From Borborobacter arsenicus (GTDB lineage: Bacteria; Pseudomonadota; Alphaproteobacteria; Rhizobiales; Rhizobiaceae): a stretch of 64,000 nucleotides of DNA. The translations under genes were made by a program, and so were the position numbers. Shown piece after piece: positions 8,337 through 17,198 of this stretch. The stretch is from the NCBI RefSeq assembly GCF_003934165.1, contig NZ_RKST01000006.1, forward strand, positions 62,001 to 126,000, read 5' to 3'. A model generated the notes under the pieces. That model did not search any database. It was not told the origin of the DNA and worked only from the letters and a program-made list of their open reading frames with translations. The first letter of the stretch is position 1. The number at the start of each line of letters is the position of its first letter.

Positions 8337-9347
8337 ATGACCGTCAGAGTTGCCATTAACGGATTTGGCCGCATTGGCCGCAATATTGTGCGCGCCATCT
8401 ATGAATCGGGCCGCAAGGACATCGACGTGGTTGCCGTCAACGATCTCGGCCCGGTCGAGACCAACGCCCACCTGCTGCGTTATGACAGCGTGCATGGCCG
8501 CTTCCCGCATGAGGTCACGGTCGAGGGCGACCAGATCAACATCGGCACCGACAAGTTCAAGGTCACCGCGATCAAGGACCCGGCGCAACTGCCGTGGAAG
8601 GAACTCGGCGTCGATATCGCGCTGGAATGCACCGGCATCTTCACCTCCAAGGACAAGGCCTCCGCGCATCTTGCCGCCGGCGCCAAGCGCGTCATCGTCT
8701 CGGCACCTGCCGACGGCGCCGACCTGACGGTCGTCTATGGCGTCAACCACGACAAGATCGCCAAGGAGCACATGGTGATCTCGAACGCGTCCTGCACCAC
8801 CAACTGCCTCGCGCCTGTCGCCATGGTGCTCAACAATGCCTTCGGCATCGAGAAGGGCTTCATGACCACCGTGCACGCCTATACCGGCGACCAGCCGACG
8901 CTCGATACCATGCACAAGGACCTCTACCGCGCCCGCGCCGCCGCCATGTCGATGATCCCGACCTCGACCGGTGCGGCCAAGGCTGTCGGCCTGGTGCTGC
9001 CGGAACTCAAGGGCAAGCTGGACGGCGTGTCAATCCGCGTGCCGACCCCGAATGTCTCGGTCATCGACTTCAAGTTCGTGTCGAAGAAGACTGTCACGGT
9101 GGAAGAGGTCAACCAGGTGCTGGTTGCCGCTGCCGACGGTCCGCTGAAGGGCGTGCTCGCCTACACCAAGGAGCCGCTGGTCTCGGTCGACCTCAACCAC
9201 AACCCGGCTTCCTCCACCTTCGCGCTTGACCAGACCAAGGTCATCGACAGCAACCTGGTTCGCGTCATGTCGTGGTACGACAATGAATGGGGCTTCTCCA
9301 ACCGCATGGCCGACACCGCCGCAGTCTTCGGCAAGCTCATCGCCTGA
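8337..9347 (+). CDS. gap: Glyceraldehyde-3-phosphate dehydrogenase (type I)
   Basis: Cytoplasmic NAD(P)-dependent oxidation and phosphorylation of glyceraldehyde 3-phosphate, or the reverse reaction in gluconeogenesis. The product is 336 aa. The Rossmann motif is GFGRIG (residues 9-14), with VNDLG at 34-38. The catalytic cysteine is in [12 protein letters not shown] (Cys153) and its partner is His180 in [10 protein letters not shown]. The ATG at 8337 follows AGGGAAG. It lies 208 bp downstream of tkt, separated by small palindromes, and is followed by an intrinsic terminator, so it probably ends the first transcript of the glycolytic cluster. Confidence 0.98.
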   Translation: MTVRVAINGFGRIGRNIVRAIYESGRKDIDVVAVNDLGPVETNAHLLRYDSVHGRFPHEVTVEGDQINIGTDKFKVTAIKDPAQLPWKELGVDIALECTGIFTSKDKASAHLAAGAKRVIVSAPADGADLTVVYGVNHDKIAKEHMVISNASCTTNCLAPVAMVLNNAFGIEKGFMTTVHAYTGDQPTLDTMHKDLYRARAAAMSMIPTSTGAAKAVGLVLPELKGKLDGVSIRVPTPNVSVIDFKFVSKKTVTVEEVNQVLVAAADGPLKGVLAYTKEPLVSVDLNHNPASSTFALDQTKVIDSNLVRVMSWYDNEWGFSNRMADTAAVFGKLIA

Positions 9348-9373
9348 GCGGTCCTAGCATGCAACAATCCACG

Positions 9374-9401
9374 AAACGCCTGGCTTTTGCCGGGCGTTTT
9401 G
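9374..9401 (+). terminator. Rho-independent terminator after gap
   Basis: AAACGCCTGGC and GCCGGGCGTTT form an 11-bp stem with one G-T pair and a TTTT loop; the stem runs into a T-rich end. It starts 27 bp after the gap stop codon. Confidence 0.8.
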
Positions 9402-9544
9402 CTTCAAATGGCGGCCGGGCGCCCCGCCTGACACAAAAAAATACGAATTCTGCGCCGAAGTCGCCGCAATTTCCTTGCGCGCCGCCTCATCTTCACCGCA
9501 CTCTATTGTGAATTGGAGCGAGGAAGAGGGGGAACACGCCGCAC

Positions 9545-11383
9545 ATGGAGCAAGCGATCTATCTTGCGACGCTGGTGGCGACGGCACTTGTCCTCGCGGC
9601 GGCGTTTTCAAGCCTGATCGCCTTCCGCTTCGGCGCTCCCCTCCTGCTTCTGTTTCTCGGCATCGGCCTGCTCAGCGGGGCGGATGGGCTGGGCATCGAA
9701 TTCGACAATGCGCATCTGGCCTATTTTGCCGGCTCGCTGGCATTGGCGGTGATCCTGTTCGATTCCGGCTTCGGCACGCCCACAATCGTCCTGCGCCAGG
9801 CAGCGCTGCCCGCATTGTCGCTGGCCACCGCCGGGGTCGCGCTCACCGCTGTCCTGTTCGGTATCGCCGCCCATGCGCTGACCAACTTCACCTGGCTTGA
9901 ATCCTTCCTCCTGGGCACCACCGTCGCCTCGACGGACGCGGCGGCGGTTTTCTTCCTGCTGCGCGCCGGCAACGTCAATCTGCGCGACCGCGTGCGCTCG
10001 ACGCTGGAAATCGAATCCGGCACCAATGACCCGATCGCGATTTTCCTGACGATCACCCTGGTCGAGATCATCGCGCTCGGCGCCGATCCGGAAGCTGACG
10101 TTCTGTTCTTCGACCTGGTGCTCGGCTTCTTCGTCACCATGGGCCTGGGGGCAGCGGTCGGCATATTGGGCGGCTTCATGATCGTTCGCCTGATCGAGCG
10201 GCTCAATCTCGACCGCGGCCTATTGCCGATCTTTGTGCTGACCTTGTCGCTGCTGGTCTTTGCCGGCGCCGGGGCTGTCGGCGGCTCGGGCTTCCTGGCC
10301 GTCTATCTCGCAGGCCTGGTCGCCGGCAATTCCCAGATAAGGGCGCAGTCGGCGCTCAAGCGGTTCCAGAGCGGCATGTCGTGGCTGGCGCAGATCATCA
10401 TGTTCCTAGTGCTTGGGCTGTTTGCCACGCCGTCGCAATTTCCTGCGATCCTGCTGGTGTCGGTGGCGCTCGGCCTGTTCCTGATCTTCGTTGCCCGTCC
10501 CGTCGCCGTCTGGCTTTGCCTGAAGCCCTTCAATTTCGCCACGACCGAAACCGCCTTCATCTCCTGGGTCGGCCTGCGCGGCGCGGTGTCCATCCTGCTT
10601 GCCATCACCCCGCTGCTGGGCGGGCTGGAACATGGCAGGGCGATCTTCAACACCGCCTTCATCGTCGTGCTGGTCTCGCTCATCGTGCAGGGCTGGACTG
10701 TCGGCCCGATGGCCCGGCGGCTCGGCCTGGTGGTGCCGCCGCGCGGCGGTCCGCTGGAGAAGGTCGAGCTCGAGCTTCCGGGTTCTGCCCATCATGAGCT
10801 GCTGAGCTATCGGGTGATGCCCGGCAGCCCGGTGTTGCGCGGCGAACGCCTGCCGCGCTGGGCACGCCCCTCGCTTGTCGTGCGCGAAGGCAGGTCGCTC
10901 AAATTCCCGGATTTCGGCCGGCTGCTGGAGGGCGACCGCGTCTATATCTTCGTTTCCGACCGCTATCCGCCCCTGCTTGACCGGCTGTTCACCAGCAAGA
11001 TGGAACTCGACCCGGAAGATGCGGAGTTCTTCGGTGCCTTCGCGGTCGATCCGGGCCGGCCGGCAACCGAACTCGACACTGCCTACAATGTCGGGCTGTC
11101 GGAAGCGGAGCTGAAGATGACGGTCGGCGATTTGCTGCTGACGCGGCTCGGCGGCTGGGCCGAATATGGCGATCGCCTGACGATGGGGCCGATCGAGCTG
11201 ATCGTGCGCGACATCGACGAAAAAGGCCGCATAGCTGGCGTCGGCCTGTCATTCGAGCCAACGGAGCCCCAGCCGCTGGTGCCGAGACTGCTCGGTTCGG
11301 GCAATCTGCGGAGCGTCGTCGAGGCAGTCTTCGGCAAGCTGTCCGACAAACCGGCCAAGCAGGATGCCCATGATATCGGCTAG
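9545..11383 (+). CDS. Potassium/proton antiporter, CPA1 family (NhaP2/CvrA type)
   Basis: Inner-membrane cation/proton exchanger of 612 aa. Residues 1 to about 390 form roughly twelve hydrophobic segments with the CPA1 signatures ASTDAAAVF (acidic residue in the transport core) and ESGTNDPIA. The cytoplasmic part begins near residue 395 with a TrkA-C-like regulatory domain ([20 protein letters not shown]). It ends with a CorC/HlyC-type transporter-associated domain, the layout of NhaP2-type K+/H+ antiporters. A GAGG-rich ribosome binding site precedes ATG 9545. It sits inside an otherwise glycolytic cluster (gap before, pgk after), an arrangement I recall from other rhizobia. The true ion specificity cannot be read from sequence. 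Confidence 0.88.
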   Translation: MEQAIYLATLVATALVLAAAFSSLIAFRFGAPLLLLFLGIGLLSGADGLGIEFDNAHLAYFAGSLALAVILFDSGFGTPTIVLRQAALPALSLATAGVALTAVLFGIAAHALTNFTWLESFLLGTTVASTDAAAVFFLLRAGNVNLRDRVRSTLEIESGTNDPIAIFLTITLVEIIALGADPEADVLFFDLVLGFFVTMGLGAAVGILGGFMIVRLIERLNLDRGLLPIFVLTLSLLVFAGAGAVGGSGFLAVYLAGLVAGNSQIRAQSALKRFQSGMSWLAQIIMFLVLGLFATPSQFPAILLVSVALGLFLIFVARPVAVWLCLKPFNFATTETAFISWVGLRGAVSILLAITPLLGGLEHGRAIFNTAFIVVLVSLIVQGWTVGPMARRLGLVVPPRGGPLEKVELELPGSAHHELLSYRVMPGSPVLRGERLPRWARPSLVVREGRSLKFPDFGRLLEGDRVYIFVSDRYPPLLDRLFTSKMELDPEDAEFFGAFAVDPGRPATELDTAYNVGLSEAELKMTVGDLLLTRLGGWAEYGDRLTMGPIELIVRDIDEKGRIAGVGLSFEPTEPQPLVPRLLGSGNLRSVVEAVFGKLSDKPAKQDAHDIG

Positions 11384-11487
11384 ACCATGATGCCGCTGCA
11401 ATTCGCCGCGGCACGATGCCGCTATCCAACTTGCATCGGGACCGGGGCTCTATAAAGTTTCGCAAGTTCAGCGAGGAGACCCCCCAT

Positions 11488-12684
11488 ATGCCCGCCTTCA
11501 AGACACTCGACGATATCGGCACGATCAAAGGCAAGCGCGTCCTGATACGCGTCGATCTCAACGTCCCGATGGCTGATGGCAAAGTGACCGACGCCACCCG
11601 CATCGAGCGGGTCGCCCCCACGATCAAGGAATTGTCGGCCAAGGGCGCAAAGGTCATCCTGCTTGCCCATTTCGGTCGCCCCAAGGGCGCCGCCGACCCC
11701 GCCTTTTCGCTTGAGCCGATCGCAGGTGCCACCGCCGAAGTTCTGGGCAAGACCGTTGCTTTCGCGGCCGACTGCATCGGCGACAAGGCGGCCAAGGCGG
11801 TTGAAGCGCTTTCGGACGGCGACATCCTGCTGCTTGAAAACACCCGCTTCCACAAGGGCGAGGAAAAGAACGAGCCGGACTTCGTCAAGCAGCTCGCGGC
11901 CAATGGCGATCTCTATGTCAACGACGCCTTTTCGGCCGCGCACCGCGCTCATGCCTCGACCGAGGGGCTCGCGCATCTGCTTCCGGCCTTTGCCGGCCGC
12001 ACCATGCAGGCCGAACTGCAGGCGCTGGAAAAGGGCTTGGGCAGCCCGACCCGCCCGGTGGTCGCCATTGTCGGCGGCGCCAAGGTGTCCTCGAAGATCG
12101 ACCTGCTGATGAACCTGGTCAAAAAGGTCGATGCGCTGGTCATCGGCGGCGGCATGGCCAATACGTTCCTTGCCGCGCGCGGCACCGATATCGGCAAATC
12201 GCTGTGCGAACACGATCTGGCCGCGACGGCCAAGCAGATCATGATCGAAGCGGCGCAATCCGGTTGTGCCATCATCCTGCCCTCCGACGGCGTTGTCGCC
12301 CGCGAGTTCAAGGCAGGGGCCGCCAATGAAACCGTCCCCATCGAGGCCGTTCCGGCCGATGCGATGATCCTCGATGTCGGTCCCAAGACCGTCGAGACCG
12401 TCAACCAGTGGATCGACCGCGCCGCAACTCTCGTCTGGAACGGCCCGCTCGGCGCCTTCGAGATCGAACCGTTCGACCGCGCCACCGTTGCTGCGGCGCG
12501 CCATGCGGCCAAGCGCAGCAAGGAGGGAACGCTGGTATCGGTTGCCGGCGGCGGCGATACGGTCGCGGCCCTCAACCATGCGGGTGCTGCAGACGACTTC
12601 ACCTATGTCTCCACCGCCGGCGGCGCCTTCCTCGAATGGATGGAAGGCAAGGATTTGCCGGGCGTGGATGTGCTGAAGGGCTAG
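11488..12684 (+). CDS. pgk: Phosphoglycerate kinase
   Basis: Transfers the acyl phosphate of 1,3-bisphosphoglycerate to ADP in glycolysis, or the reverse in gluconeogenesis. The 398-aa protein has the family pattern RVDLNVP at residues 21-27 and HFGRPKG near 60. The central [10 protein letters not shown] segment and the C-terminal nucleotide-binding loop [11 protein letters not shown] (about 350) are also present. ATG 11488 follows GCGAGGAG. A GC-rich stem-loop lies between pgk and the aldolase gene. Confidence 0.98.
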   Translation: MPAFKTLDDIGTIKGKRVLIRVDLNVPMADGKVTDATRIERVAPTIKELSAKGAKVILLAHFGRPKGAADPAFSLEPIAGATAEVLGKTVAFAADCIGDKAAKAVEALSDGDILLLENTRFHKGEEKNEPDFVKQLAANGDLYVNDAFSAAHRAHASTEGLAHLLPAFAGRTMQAELQALEKGLGSPTRPVVAIVGGAKVSSKIDLLMNLVKKVDALVIGGGMANTFLAARGTDIGKSLCEHDLAATAKQIMIEAAQSGCAIILPSDGVVAREFKAGAANETVPIEAVPADAMILDVGPKTVETVNQWIDRAATLVWNGPLGAFEIEPFDRATVAAARHAAKRSKEGTLVSVAGGGDTVAALNHAGAADDFTYVSTAGGAFLEWMEGKDLPGVDVLKG

Positions 12685-12721
12685 CACTGCTCGTCGCCTG
12701 CCTTTCAATCGGTTCAGGCCG

Positions 12722-12746
12722 GCCGGCGCCATTTTGTTGCGCCGGC
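12722..12746 (+). other. GC-rich stem-loop between pgk and fba
   Basis: GCCGGCGC (12722-12729) pairs perfectly with GCGCCGGC (12739-12746) around a T-rich 9-nt loop. No T-run follows, so it may be an mRNA processing or stability element, or a weak terminator. Confidence 0.4.
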
Positions 12747-12788
12747 AGCTCTGCTATGCCCTTTTGACCATTCCAAAAGGAGGCTTGC

Positions 12789-13814
12789 ATGAGCGAACGT
12801 CTTGAGGAAATCGCCGCGGCGATGGTTGCCGAGGGAAAGGGCATCCTGGCCGCTGATGAAAGCAGCGGCACGATCAAGAAGCGCTTCGACGCCATCAATG
12901 TCGAATCCACCGCCGAAAACCGCCGCGACTATCGCGAACTGCTGTTCCGTTCCACCGAGGCGATGAGCAACTGCATCTCCGGCGTCATCCTCTATGACGA
13001 AACCATCCGCCAGAACGCCGCCGACGGCACTCCGTTGGTCGAAGTGATCAAGGCCACCGGCGCCATTCCCGGCATCAAGGTCGATGCCGGCGCCAAGCCG
13101 CTGGCCCTCTATCCGGGCGACACCATCACCGAAGGGCTCGACGGCCTGCGCGATCGGCTCGCCGAATATCATCGGCTCGGCGCACGCTTTGCCAAATGGC
13201 GCGCGGTGATCGATATCGACATTGCCGCGCGCGTGCCTTCGGCGGTCGCCATCGCCTCCAACTGCCACGCGCTTGCCCGCTATGCCGCGCTGTGCCAGGA
13301 GGCCGGCATCGTGCCGATCGTCGAGCCGGAAGTGCTGATGGACGGCGGGCATGACATCGACACCTGCTACGAAGTCACCAAGGCGGCGCTGACCAAGCTC
13401 TATGCCGAATTATTCGGCGCCCGCGTCCTGCTCGAAGGTACGATCCTGAAGCCGAACATGGTCATCGCCGGCAAGAAATCAGGCAGGCAGAGCAGCCCGG
13501 AGGAAGTCGCCGAAAAGACGCTGAAGCTGTTTCGCGAGACAGTGCCGGTCGCTGTGCCCGGCATTGCGTTCTTGTCGGGCGGGCAGTCCGACGAGGAGGC
13601 GACAGCCAATCTCAACGCCATGAATGCGGCCGGACAGCAGCCATGGAGACTGACCTTCTCCTATGGCCGCGCGCTGCAGGCGGCGCCGCAAAAGGCATGG
13701 GCCGGCATGGCGGAGAATGTTGCCGCCGCCCAGGCCGCCTTCAGCCACCGCGCCCGCATGAACAGCTTGGCGACGCTGGGCCAGTGGCGGCCGGATCTCG
13801 AACAGGCGGCATGA
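12789..13814 (+). CDS. fba: Fructose-bisphosphate aldolase, class I
   Basis: Schiff-base aldolase interconverting fructose 1,6-bisphosphate and triose phosphates. The 341-aa protein starts with the class I signature GKGILAADESSGTIKKRF (residues 17-34). It carries the active-site lysine in EGTILKPNMV (Lys221) and has the conserved SGGQSDEEAT stretch near residue 265. This is the eukaryote-like metal-independent class, not class II. AAAGGAGG precedes ATG 12789 at ideal spacing. It completes the set of central carbon enzymes encoded on this strand. Confidence 0.97.
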   Translation: MSERLEEIAAAMVAEGKGILAADESSGTIKKRFDAINVESTAENRRDYRELLFRSTEAMSNCISGVILYDETIRQNAADGTPLVEVIKATGAIPGIKVDAGAKPLALYPGDTITEGLDGLRDRLAEYHRLGARFAKWRAVIDIDIAARVPSAVAIASNCHALARYAALCQEAGIVPIVEPEVLMDGGHDIDTCYEVTKAALTKLYAELFGARVLLEGTILKPNMVIAGKKSGRQSSPEEVAEKTLKLFRETVPVAVPGIAFLSGGQSDEEATANLNAMNAAGQQPWRLTFSYGRALQAAPQKAWAGMAENVAAAQAAFSHRARMNSLATLGQWRPDLEQAA

Positions 13815-13862
13815 GTGCCGTTTTTCGTGTTGCCGAGAAAGGAATGCGATCGGCCGCGTGGC

Positions 13863-14024
13863 TCAGCCCATATGGCTGGCCACCACGGTGACGCCGATGG
13901 CGACCATCGCTATCAGGGCCAGCTTCCAGAAATCGCGGCGCTGCCTCAGCCCCGGCAGGCCGAGCGGCTTGATGATCTGGATGGCCATGATGGCCAGGAA
14001 AACGAGCGACAGCGCCTTGGTCAT
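13863..14024 (-). CDS. Small two-helix membrane protein
   Basis: A 53-aa ORF starting at the Met at 14024 (MTKALSLVFLAIMAIQIIKP). It has two hydrophobic helices (about residues 4-17 and 32-48) joined by a basic loop, LGLPGLRQRRDFWK. The positive loop between two helices predicts both ends outside or a hairpin with the loop in the cytoplasm. I recall near-identical short proteins in rhizobia, but no function. It is transcribed against its neighbours, between fba and prpE. Confidence 0.6.
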   Translation of the reverse strand: MTKALSLVFLAIMAIQIIKPLGLPGLRQRRDFWKLALIAMVAIGVTVVASHMG

Positions 14025-14174
14025 GTTTCGTCTTTGATCAGCAATGCGATGCGCTGTCAAAGCAGTAAGCCGCCTTCATGCGGCATTTTGGCCCCGGGGA
14101 TTTAGCCCTTAGTCAGATGGACGCCGGACAAGGGTTTTCGATAAAATCGAAGATGACAGGCATGGGAGAGCATG

Positions 14175-16097
14175 ATGACGGCTTCGCGCTATCATGAGGT
14201 TTATGAAAGCTGGAAACGCGACCCGGAGGCGTTCTGGGCCAAGGCCGCCGAAGCCATCGACTGGGACCGCAAATGGGACAAGGTCTTCGCTGCCGATGAA
14301 GGCGTCTATGGCCGCTGGTTTTCCGGTGCGCTGTGCAACACCTGCCACAATGCCGTCGACCGTCACGTCGCCTCCGGCCGCGCTGACCAGCCGGCGCTGA
14401 TCTATGACAGTCCTGTTACCGGCACCAAGCGCAGCTATAGCTATGCCGAGTTCAAGGCCGAAGTGGTGGCGCTCGCCGCCGTGTTGCAGGACCAGGGCGT
14501 CGCCAAGGGCGACCGCGTCATCATCTATATGCCGATGATCCCGCAGGCGGTCTTTGCCATGCTGGCCTGTGCGCGGCTCGGCGCCGTGCATTCGGTGGTG
14601 TTCGGCGGCTTTGCCGCCAAGGAACTGGCCACCCGCATCGACGACTGCGCACCCAAGCTGGTCATATCGGCCTCCTGCGGCATCGAGCCGGGCCGCGTCA
14701 TCGCCTATAAGCCGCTGCTCGACGGCGCCATCGAGATGGCGCGCAACAAGCCGGAGCATTGCATCATCGTCCAGCGCGAGCAGCTCGGCTGCGAACTTAT
14801 CGCCGGGCGCGACATCGACTATGCCACGAGCACAGAGGCCGCCAAGGCTGCCGGCCGTGACGTACCTTGCGTGCCGGTCGCTGCCACCGATCCGCTCTAC
14901 ATCCTCTACACCTCCGGCACGACCGGCCAGCCCAAGGGCGTCATCCGCGACAATGGCGGCCATATGGTCGCGCTGAAATGGTCGATGGACAATCAGTTCG
15001 GCATCGAACCCGGCGAAGTGTTCTGGGCGGCCTCCGATGTCGGCTGGGTGGTCGGCCACTCCTACATCGTCTATGCGCCGCTGCTGCATGGCTGCACGAC
15101 GATCCTGTTCGAGGGCAAGCCGATCGGCACGCCCGATGCCGGCACCTTCTGGCGAGTGATCTCCGAGCATGGCGCGGTGTCGCTATTCACCGCGCCGACC
15201 GCCTTCCGCGCCATCAAGAAGGAAGACCCGAAGGGCGAATTCATCCCCAAATACGACCTGTCGAAATTCCGCACGCTGTTCCTTGCCGGCGAGCGCGCCG
15301 ATCCGGAGACGGTCAAATGGGCCGAGCAGAGGCTGGGTGTGCCGGTCATCGACCATTGGTGGCAGACCGAGACCGGCAGCCCGATCAGCCAGAATCCGGT
15401 CGGGTTGGGACTGTTGCCGGTCAAATATGGTTCCCCCGGCGTGCCGATGCCCGGCTATGACGTGCAGATCCTCGACGATGCCGGCCTGCCGGTGCCGCAT
15501 GGCACGCTCGGCAATGTCGTAGTCAAGCTGCCGCTGCCGCCCGGCTGCCTGCCGACGCTGTGGCATGCCGACGAGCGCTTCCACCAGGCCTATCTCAATG
15601 AGTTTCCCGGCTACTACAAGACGGCTGACGCCGGCTATATTGATGACGAGGACTATCTCTTCATCATGGCGCGCACCGACGACATCATCAATGTCGCCGG
15701 CCATCGCCTGTCCACCGGCGCGATGGAGGAAGTGGTCGCCGAACATCCGGACGTCGCCGAATGCGCCGTGGTGGGCATCGGCGATGCGCTGAAGGGCCAG
15801 GTGCCTTGCGGCTTCGTGGTGCTGAATTCGGCGGCGACGCGCGATTTCCAGACCATCGAGAAGGAGGTGATCGCCCTGGTGCGCGAGCGCATCGGCGCGG
15901 TCGCGGCGCTGAAACTGGTGATCGCCATCAAACGCCTGCCCAAGACCCGCTCGGGCAAGGTGCTGCGCGCCACCATGCAGAAGATCGCCGATAACGAGCC
16001 GTGGAACATGCCGGCCACGATCGACGATCCGGCGATCCTCGACGAAATCACGGCAGCGCTGCAAGCCCGCGGGCTGGGGGTCGCGCAGTCGGCCTGA
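14175..16097 (+). CDS. prpE: Propionyl-CoA synthetase (acetyl-CoA synthetase family)
   Basis: ATP-dependent activation of short-chain acids, most probably propionate, through an acyl-adenylate. The product is 640 aa with the N-terminal ACS cap and the nucleotide-binding core YILYTSGTTGQPKG (residues 242-255). The WWQTETGSP motif is present, and the C-terminal lysine loop TRSGKVLRATMQ contains the adenylation lysine. Overall it resembles PrpE more than Acs (GALCNTCHNAVDRHV near residue 51). Two ATGs are adjacent; the second (14175) has GGAG at 6 nt and is preferred over 14172. No prp pathway genes are next to it. Confidence 0.9.
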   Translation: MTASRYHEVYESWKRDPEAFWAKAAEAIDWDRKWDKVFAADEGVYGRWFSGALCNTCHNAVDRHVASGRADQPALIYDSPVTGTKRSYSYAEFKAEVVALAAVLQDQGVAKGDRVIIYMPMIPQAVFAMLACARLGAVHSVVFGGFAAKELATRIDDCAPKLVISASCGIEPGRVIAYKPLLDGAIEMARNKPEHCIIVQREQLGCELIAGRDIDYATSTEAAKAAGRDVPCVPVAATDPLYILYTSGTTGQPKGVIRDNGGHMVALKWSMDNQFGIEPGEVFWAASDVGWVVGHSYIVYAPLLHGCTTILFEGKPIGTPDAGTFWRVISEHGAVSLFTAPTAFRAIKKEDPKGEFIPKYDLSKFRTLFLAGERADPETVKWAEQRLGVPVIDHWWQTETGSPISQNPVGLGLLPVKYGSPGVPMPGYDVQILDDAGLPVPHGTLGNVVVKLPLPPGCLPTLWHADERFHQAYLNEFPGYYKTADAGYIDDEDYLFIMARTDDIINVAGHRLSTGAMEEVVAEHPDVAECAVVGIGDALKGQVPCGFVVLNSAATRDFQTIEKEVIALVRERIGAVAALKLVIAIKRLPKTRSGKVLRATMQKIADNEPWNMPATIDDPAILDEITAALQARGLGVAQSA

Positions 16098-16143
16098 AGC
16101 GTGCGCTTCCCTCCTCCGGTCGAAGCCGGAAAGAACCTGCACA

Positions 16144-16169
16144 ACTCCTGACGCACTGCTGTCAGGAGG
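16144..16169. promoter_or_regulatory. Operator palindrome, copy 1 (upstream of DUF1127-pfpI)
   Basis: Arms ACTCCTGACG and TGTCAGGAGG around the 6-bp spacer CACTGC. It matches the palindrome at 17039-17064 in 20 of 26 positions and lies 40 bp before the DUF1127 start. The two copies flank one small module, so this is probably the binding site of the WYL-type regulator encoded at 17199. Confidence 0.6.
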
Positions 16170-16209
16170 GGTGTGGGATAGTTCCTCCGTCACCCAAGGA
16201 GGACCTGTC

Positions 16210-16383
16210 ATGGCCCATTTCACACCCGGCCTGCTGCGCACAGCCAGGCATTATTTCGGCAAGATCAGCACCCTGCGCGCCGAAATCCGCACCATCCGCT
16301 TCATGAATTCGCTACCGGCCGACATCCGCAAGGATATAGGCTGGCCGGAACGCTATGCGGAGCGTCACGCCGATCATCGGTGA
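16210..16383 (+). CDS. DUF1127 small basic protein
   Basis: A 57-aa protein starting at ATG 16210 behind a strong AAGGAGG. The C-terminal half carries the DUF1127-like pattern: Arg-rich helix, FMNSLPADIRKDIGWPE (about residues 31-47). Short DUF1127 proteins have been linked in rhizobia and other alphaproteobacteria to RNA turnover and phosphate or carbon metabolism; no specific role can be read here. It is the first gene after operator copy 1, and pfpI follows 72 bp later on the same strand. Confidence 0.75.
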   Translation: MAHFTPGLLRTARHYFGKISTLRAEIRTIRFMNSLPADIRKDIGWPERYAERHADHR

Positions 16384-16388
16384 CCGAA

Positions 16389-16431
16389 GCATGATCCCGA
16401 AAAGCTGTAGGCTTTTCGGACAAGGTCATGC
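16389..16431. repeat. GCATGATC-type palindromic repeat, copy 2
   Basis: Outer arms GCATGATC and GGTCATGC, inner arms CCGAAAAGC and GCTTTTCGG (perfect 9 bp) around a 5-nt loop. It lies between DUF1127 and pfpI, so it would be a hairpin within their joint mRNA. Confidence 0.7.
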
Positions 16432-16455
16432 GTCAAAGCAAACAAGGAGCATGTC

Positions 16456-17037
16456 ATGCCGTCCGCCAAGACCATCGGGTTTCTTTTCATCGATCGCTTC
16501 GCCGACTGGGAATATGGCCTGCTGTCGGCTTCCGCGGTCGAGTGGTTCGGTGCCCGCGCGGTATCGCTGACGCCGACGGGCGAGCCGGTGGTCTCGGCGA
16601 GCGGCTTCCGACTGGTGCCCGACCGCGGCGCCGATCCGGCCGAAAATGCCGATCTCGGCGCCATCGCGATGATCGGCTCCGACGTCTGGACCGGCAAGGC
16701 GACACCGGACGTCTCGGCACTGCTGTGCACCATCGACGAGCGCAAAGGCGTCGTCGGTGGTATCTGTGCCGGCACGCTCGCGCTGGCGCGCGCCGGCCTG
16801 TTCGCCAAGGCAAAACACACCAGCAACGGGCGTGACTGGATCCTGAAACACGAGCCGGACTATGAAGGTGCCGGCAATTATCAGGATGTCGCCCATGCCG
16901 TTGCCGATGGCCGCATCGTGTCGGCGCCGGGCTCGGCGCCCGGCACTTTCGCCCATGCCTTCCTCTCGGCCCTCTATCCGGATCGCTCGGCCGAGCTTGG
17001 CGAAATGAAGGCGCTGTTTGCGAAGGAATATTCCTGA
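16456..17037 (+). CDS. DJ-1/PfpI family protein
   Basis: A 193-aa protein of the DJ-1/PfpI superfamily (flavodoxin-like fold). The nucleophile-elbow cysteine is visible as VVGGICAGTLALA (Cys104), and an acidic residue lies in the N-terminal WEYGLLSA stretch (Glu19). Members act as glyoxalases, deglycases, chaperones or amidases; the substrate cannot be deduced. ATG 16456 follows AAGGAG. The stop codon is followed after 1 bp by operator copy 2, and the next gene is a WYL regulator, suggesting a stress- or carbonyl-responsive unit. That function is inference. Confidence 0.85.
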   Translation: MPSAKTIGFLFIDRFADWEYGLLSASAVEWFGARAVSLTPTGEPVVSASGFRLVPDRGADPAENADLGAIAMIGSDVWTGKATPDVSALLCTIDERKGVVGGICAGTLALARAGLFAKAKHTSNGRDWILKHEPDYEGAGNYQDVAHAVADGRIVSAPGSAPGTFAHAFLSALYPDRSAELGEMKALFAKEYS

Positions 17038-17038
17038 C

Positions 17039-17064
17039 ACTCCTGACAATATGCTGTCAGGAGT
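17039..17064. promoter_or_regulatory. Operator palindrome, copy 2 (upstream of WYL regulator)
   Basis: A perfect palindrome: arms ACTCCTGACA and TGTCAGGAGT around ATATGC. It lies immediately after the pfpI stop and 134 bp before the regulator start, so it could mediate autoregulation. It is the best conserved of the two copies. Confidence 0.7.
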
Positions 17065-17198
17065 GAAGTGCCATTGTGACGGCCGACAACCAGCTTTGCC
17101 TGGCCCATGCAATGGCAGCGACGCGCCGATTTCATTCGGGCGGCCACCGCGCTATTGTCGGGCACGGCAAAAGCGCAAAGGCCCGACAGGATAGAACG

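Noticed and set aside
6137-8398. 753-codon open frame on the minus strand across tkt
   Set aside because: It lies wholly antisense to the well-supported transketolase gene, has no domain or ribosome binding site, and long antisense frames are expected in GC-rich coding DNA.
14069-14089. Small GCCGC/GCGGC hairpin with ATTTT as a terminator
   Set aside because: Only a 5-bp stem and a weak T-run; too little to call.
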